Assembly (NCBI GenBank): GCA_900769615.1
Contig: CAAGHH010000009.1
Span: 33,677-97,676, forward strand
Length of the DNA stretch: 64,000 nt
Source of the DNA: Selenomonadales bacterium
Lineage (GTDB): Bacteria; Bacillota; Negativicutes; Selenomonadales; Selenomonadaceae
Reading direction: 5' to 3'
How positions within the stretch are numbered: the first letter of the stretch is position 1; each line of letters begins with the position of its first letter. The translations under genes were made by a program, and so were the position numbers. Shown here piece after piece: positions 62,133 through 64,000 of the stretch. Under the pieces are notes generated by a model. It searched no databases. It was given only the letters and a program-made list of their open reading frames with translations, and had not been told where the DNA came from.

Positions 62133-62146
62133 ATGCAGCAAAATAT

Positions 62147-62184
62147 AAAAATACCAGCCGGTTAATGCTTGGCTGGTATTTTTA
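62147..62184 (+). terminator. Terminator after rpoN
   Basis: The stem AAAATACCAGCC (62148-62159) pairs with GGCTGGTATTTT, followed by T's. Confidence 0.93.
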
Positions 62185-62307
62185 TACCTAAAAGTAATAA
62201 AGTTATTGTTTTCACGTGCGAAACCAATTAACAGAGACAGAATAAGCTGAAAATTTACAGAGAAATGATATATAATAATAAATTAACAGAAAAATGTAAA
62301 TATACTA

Positions 62308-62335
62308 TTGCATTTGTATAAAAACGTGATATTAT
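62308..62335 (+). promoter_or_regulatory. Probable ndh promoter
   Basis: TTGCAT (62308-62313) and TATTAT (62330-62335) have a 16-base spacer, leaving a leader of about 100 bases. Confidence 0.55.
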
Positions 62336-62440
62336 GGTACTCGTAAACGTTGCAGTTTATTATTTTTTTGCGACATAATGTTAAATTTTTCACTTATACT
62401 GTATATTTGATAATTTATTATAAGCTGGGAGGGCTTTATA

Positions 62441-63703
62441 ATGGCAGACAGAAAACCACGGATAGTAATAGTTGGTGCTGGCTTTGGCGGCGTAAAATTA
62501 GCAAAGTTATTTGCCAAGGAAAATGTAAATGTAACATTAGTTGACAGACATAATTTTCATTTATTTCAGCCACTTTTATATCAAGTTTCAACGGCAGTGC
62601 TTTCAACTGATGAGATTGCTTATCCAGTGAGGACTTTTTTCCGTGAAAATAAAAATGTGGAATTTTTTATGGCCAAAGCGCAAGGCGTGGATAAGGATCG
62701 TAAAGTATTGCTCACTAATCATGGTGAGATTGCGTATGATTATTTGATATTGGCAGCTGGTGCGACGACTAATTTCTTTGGCATGGAAAATGTGGAAAAA
62801 TATTCTTATGGCATGAAAACACTGCAAGAAGCGGTTCATATCCGTAACCATGTGTTGCATATGTTTGAGCGCGCTAATAAATGTGAAGACAGCGAAGAAG
62901 AACGTCGTCGGATGCTTTCGTTTGTTGTAGTTGGTGGTGGTCCTACAGGCGTTGAAGAGGCGGGGGCTTTAACTGAACTTATAGCTGTTCAGAAAAAAGA
63001 ATATCATAATCTTGATTTTGACGAAGTCAGCGTAAAATTAATCGAAGCAACACCAGACGTTTTATTGATGATGGCACCAAATCTGCGTCAGCATACAGTA
63101 AAAGTTTTGGAGCGTAAAGGCGTTGATGTTTTACTTAACACGCAGGTTATGGATTATGATGGCGAAAGTCTTAAATTAAAAGACGGTACTGAAATACCTA
63201 CAAAGACGGTAATTTGGGCAGCTGGAGTTAAGGCAGTGCCATTTATCGCTAATTGCGGCTCAGAAGTTGACCGTGGCGGCCGGATAATAGTTAATGAAAA
63301 ATTGCAGGTTGAAGGCAGTGAAAATGTATTTGCTATTGGCGATTGTGCGCATTTTCAGCATGGAACAGAGCGTCCGTTGCCGACTGTTGCACCAGTTGCG
63401 ACTCAGCAGGCAAAGGTTGCTTATGAAAATATCATGAAGCTTATTCGCGGGCAAAAGGATTTGGCAACGTTCCACTATAGGGATTTAGGGTCAATGGCAA
63501 CAATTGGTCGTGGTGAAGCCGTTGTCGATAAGACAAAAATGAATCCGCAGATGACGGGATTCATTGCTTGGTGTGCTTGGATGTTTGTTCATCTAATCCG
63601 CTTGGCTGGTGCCCATACTAACCTTACGGTTGCTATTAAGTGGACGTGGAATTTACTTTCAGGAACTAGACTGGGCCGTATAATTACTAATATTGAATTG
63701 TAA
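62441..63703 (+). CDS. ndh: Type II NADH dehydrogenase
   Basis: A 420-residue flavoprotein with ATG behind GGGAGGG. The first dinucleotide fold (PRIVIVGAGFGGVKLAKLF) binds FAD and the second (FVVVGGGPTGVEEAGALTELI) NADH. FQPLLYQVSTAVLSTDEIAYPVR, WAAGVKAVPF and FAIGDCAHF are family motifs, and PVATQQAKVAYENI is near the quinone site. The C-terminal part (FIAWCAWMFVHLIRLAG...) is amphipathic and hydrophobic and should attach it to the membrane. It oxidises NADH to a quinone without pumping protons. Its presence suggests a quinone pool and electron transport in this anaerobe. Confidence 0.94.
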   Translation: MADRKPRIVIVGAGFGGVKLAKLFAKENVNVTLVDRHNFHLFQPLLYQVSTAVLSTDEIAYPVRTFFRENKNVEFFMAKAQGVDKDRKVLLTNHGEIAYDYLILAAGATTNFFGMENVEKYSYGMKTLQEAVHIRNHVLHMFERANKCEDSEEERRRMLSFVVVGGGPTGVEEAGALTELIAVQKKEYHNLDFDEVSVKLIEATPDVLLMMAPNLRQHTVKVLERKGVDVLLNTQVMDYDGESLKLKDGTEIPTKTVIWAAGVKAVPFIANCGSEVDRGGRIIVNEKLQVEGSENVFAIGDCAHFQHGTERPLPTVAPVATQQAKVAYENIMKLIRGQKDLATFHYRDLGSMATIGRGEAVVDKTKMNPQMTGFIAWCAWMFVHLIRLAGAHTNLTVAIKWTWNLLSGTRLGRIITNIEL

Positions 63704-63737
63704 TTTATAGTAAAAATTTACATAGTGTTCTTTAGCG

Positions 63738-63772
63738 GGGCTGGGTAGTTAATATGACTGCTCAGTCCGTTT
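63738..63772 (+). terminator. Possible terminator after ndh
   Basis: A 12-bp stem containing three G-T pairs (63738-63749 with 63757-63768). The T run is poor, so this is tentative. Confidence 0.4.
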
Positions 63773-63827
63773 GGTATGAGAAAGTTAAAAAATATTCGAG
63801 CTCAAGAACTTTTTTTTATAAAAAGTG

Positions 63828-63859
63828 TTGACAAAGTGAGTAAAGACGTGTAATATAAT
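63828..63859 (+). promoter_or_regulatory. Strong promoter P1 near the right edge
   Basis: Consensus TTGACA (63828-63833) with TAATAT (63851-63856) at a 17-base spacer; TATAAT (63854-63859) overlaps. Confidence 0.75.
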
Positions 63860-63948
63860 ACAAGTCGTCAGCGAACAGCACATGACAGTAGCGACGCTGG
63901 GACAAAATCTCATAACGTTGAACTTGAAAAAAGAAATTAAAAAAGTTC

Positions 63949-63977
63949 TTGACAAGTTAAGACAAATGAGATAAGAT
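63949..63977 (+). promoter_or_regulatory. Strong promoter P2 near the right edge
   Basis: Consensus TTGACA (63949-63954) with TAAGAT (63972-63977) at a 17-base spacer. Together with P1 it forms a tandem pair 121 bases apart pointing out of the window, a pattern common upstream of rRNA operons. Confidence 0.75.
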
Positions 63978-64000
63978 ATAGAAGCTGAATCACGCAAGAA

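Larger units (their letters stand above)
62133..62440. other. 308-base intergenic region between rpoN and ndh
   Basis: It holds the rpoN terminator, a promoter for ndh and an AT-rich leader of about 100 bases. No ORF with a ribosome site and no recognisable RNA fold other than the terminator was seen. Confidence 0.6.

Noticed and set aside
1..64000. Sigma-54 (-24/-12) promoters, considered because rpoN and a mannose PTS are present
   Set aside because: I saw no convincing TGGC-N7-TTGC element in the intergenic regions; the PTS promoter lies outside the window. A pattern scan would be decisive.
1..64000. tRNA genes, insertion sequences, phage genes or restriction and defence systems
   Set aside because: No transposase, integrase, phage structural or restriction-modification motifs, and no tRNA cloverleaf, were recognised in any intergenic stretch.

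Overview
The window is a dense chromosomal stretch of moderate to low G+C. It has about 57 protein genes and no tRNA, rRNA, insertion sequence, prophage or CRISPR array that I can see. Gene content and order are Firmicutes-like: a mannose-family PTS, ATP-dependent pfkA, rpsF-ssb-rpsR, rnmV-rsmA, a DegS-type kinase and an 11-bp-period Pho box. It also has envelope features of a diderm: a phosphoethanolamine-transferase-like sulfatase and an LPP20-type exported protein. Together with an anaerobic ribonucleotide reductase and a eukaryotic-type hexokinase, this points to an anaerobic member of the Negativicutes (Selenomonas/Veillonella group). The taxonomic placement is inference.

Layout. 1-3.6 kb: the end of a mannose-family PTS operon (IIA partial, IIB, IIC, IID), then pfkA. 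3.6-8.9 kb: three tandem paralogous membrane diguanylate cyclases. 8.9-10.9 kb: a lysA-type decarboxylase and a YgbA_NO-family protein on the minus strand. 11-15.9 kb: a DegS-like kinase translationally coupled to an Orn/Lys/Arg decarboxylase, then tmk, rnmV and rsmA. 16-17.5 kb: an NhaC antiporter. 17.6-23.7 kb: the phosphate regulon, split as pstB-phoU, convergent phoR, and pstS-pstC-pstA behind a Pho box. 23.9-26.5 kb: DedA, AEC and EamA membrane proteins. 26.5-27.7 kb: rpsF-ssb-rpsR. 27.8-30.3 kb: a ClC channel and an LPP20 protein. 30.4-36.5 kb: an envelope-modification neighbourhood (DeoR regulator, LtaS-like sulfatase, PflX-like radical SAM protein, small membrane protein, EptA-like transferase). 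36.6-40.2 kb: nrdD behind two NrdR boxes, ridA, and a TauE/SafE exporter. 40.3-42.3 kb: a protein with three repeats at an exact 42-residue period, an orphan sugar-binding lipoprotein, and an unknown gene. 42.7-44.7 kb: a Cmk2-like kinase and a GPH sugar symporter preceded by cre-like sites. 44.9-47.8 kb: a small coiled-coil protein, an M48 protease with TPR-like repeats, and proC. 48-57.3 kb: an AAA+ regulator lacking the GAFTGA loop, trmB, a SEDS protein, a DUF1232 protein, a topoisomerase III, a DEAD-box helicase, and a CorC/HlyC protein. 57.4-63.7 kb: an Uup-type ABC-F ATPase, hexokinase, rpoN and a type II NADH dehydrogenase. The last 300 bases hold two strong tandem promoters pointing out of the window, probably toward an rRNA operon.

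How the genes fit together. Sugar enters by PTS or by the GPH symporter and is handled by hexokinase and Pfk. Phosphate uptake is controlled through PhoR and the Pho box. The anaerobic nucleotide reductase is controlled by NrdR. The most unusual items are the diguanylate cyclase trio without I-sites, the 42-residue repeat protein, the GAFTGA-less AAA+ regulator, and the DegS-like kinase coupled to a decarboxylase. Many start codons were reassigned to the Met, GTG or TTG best placed behind a Shine-Dalgarno sequence. TTG starts are fairly common (phoR, the AEC gene, the M48 gene, topB, the corC-like gene).
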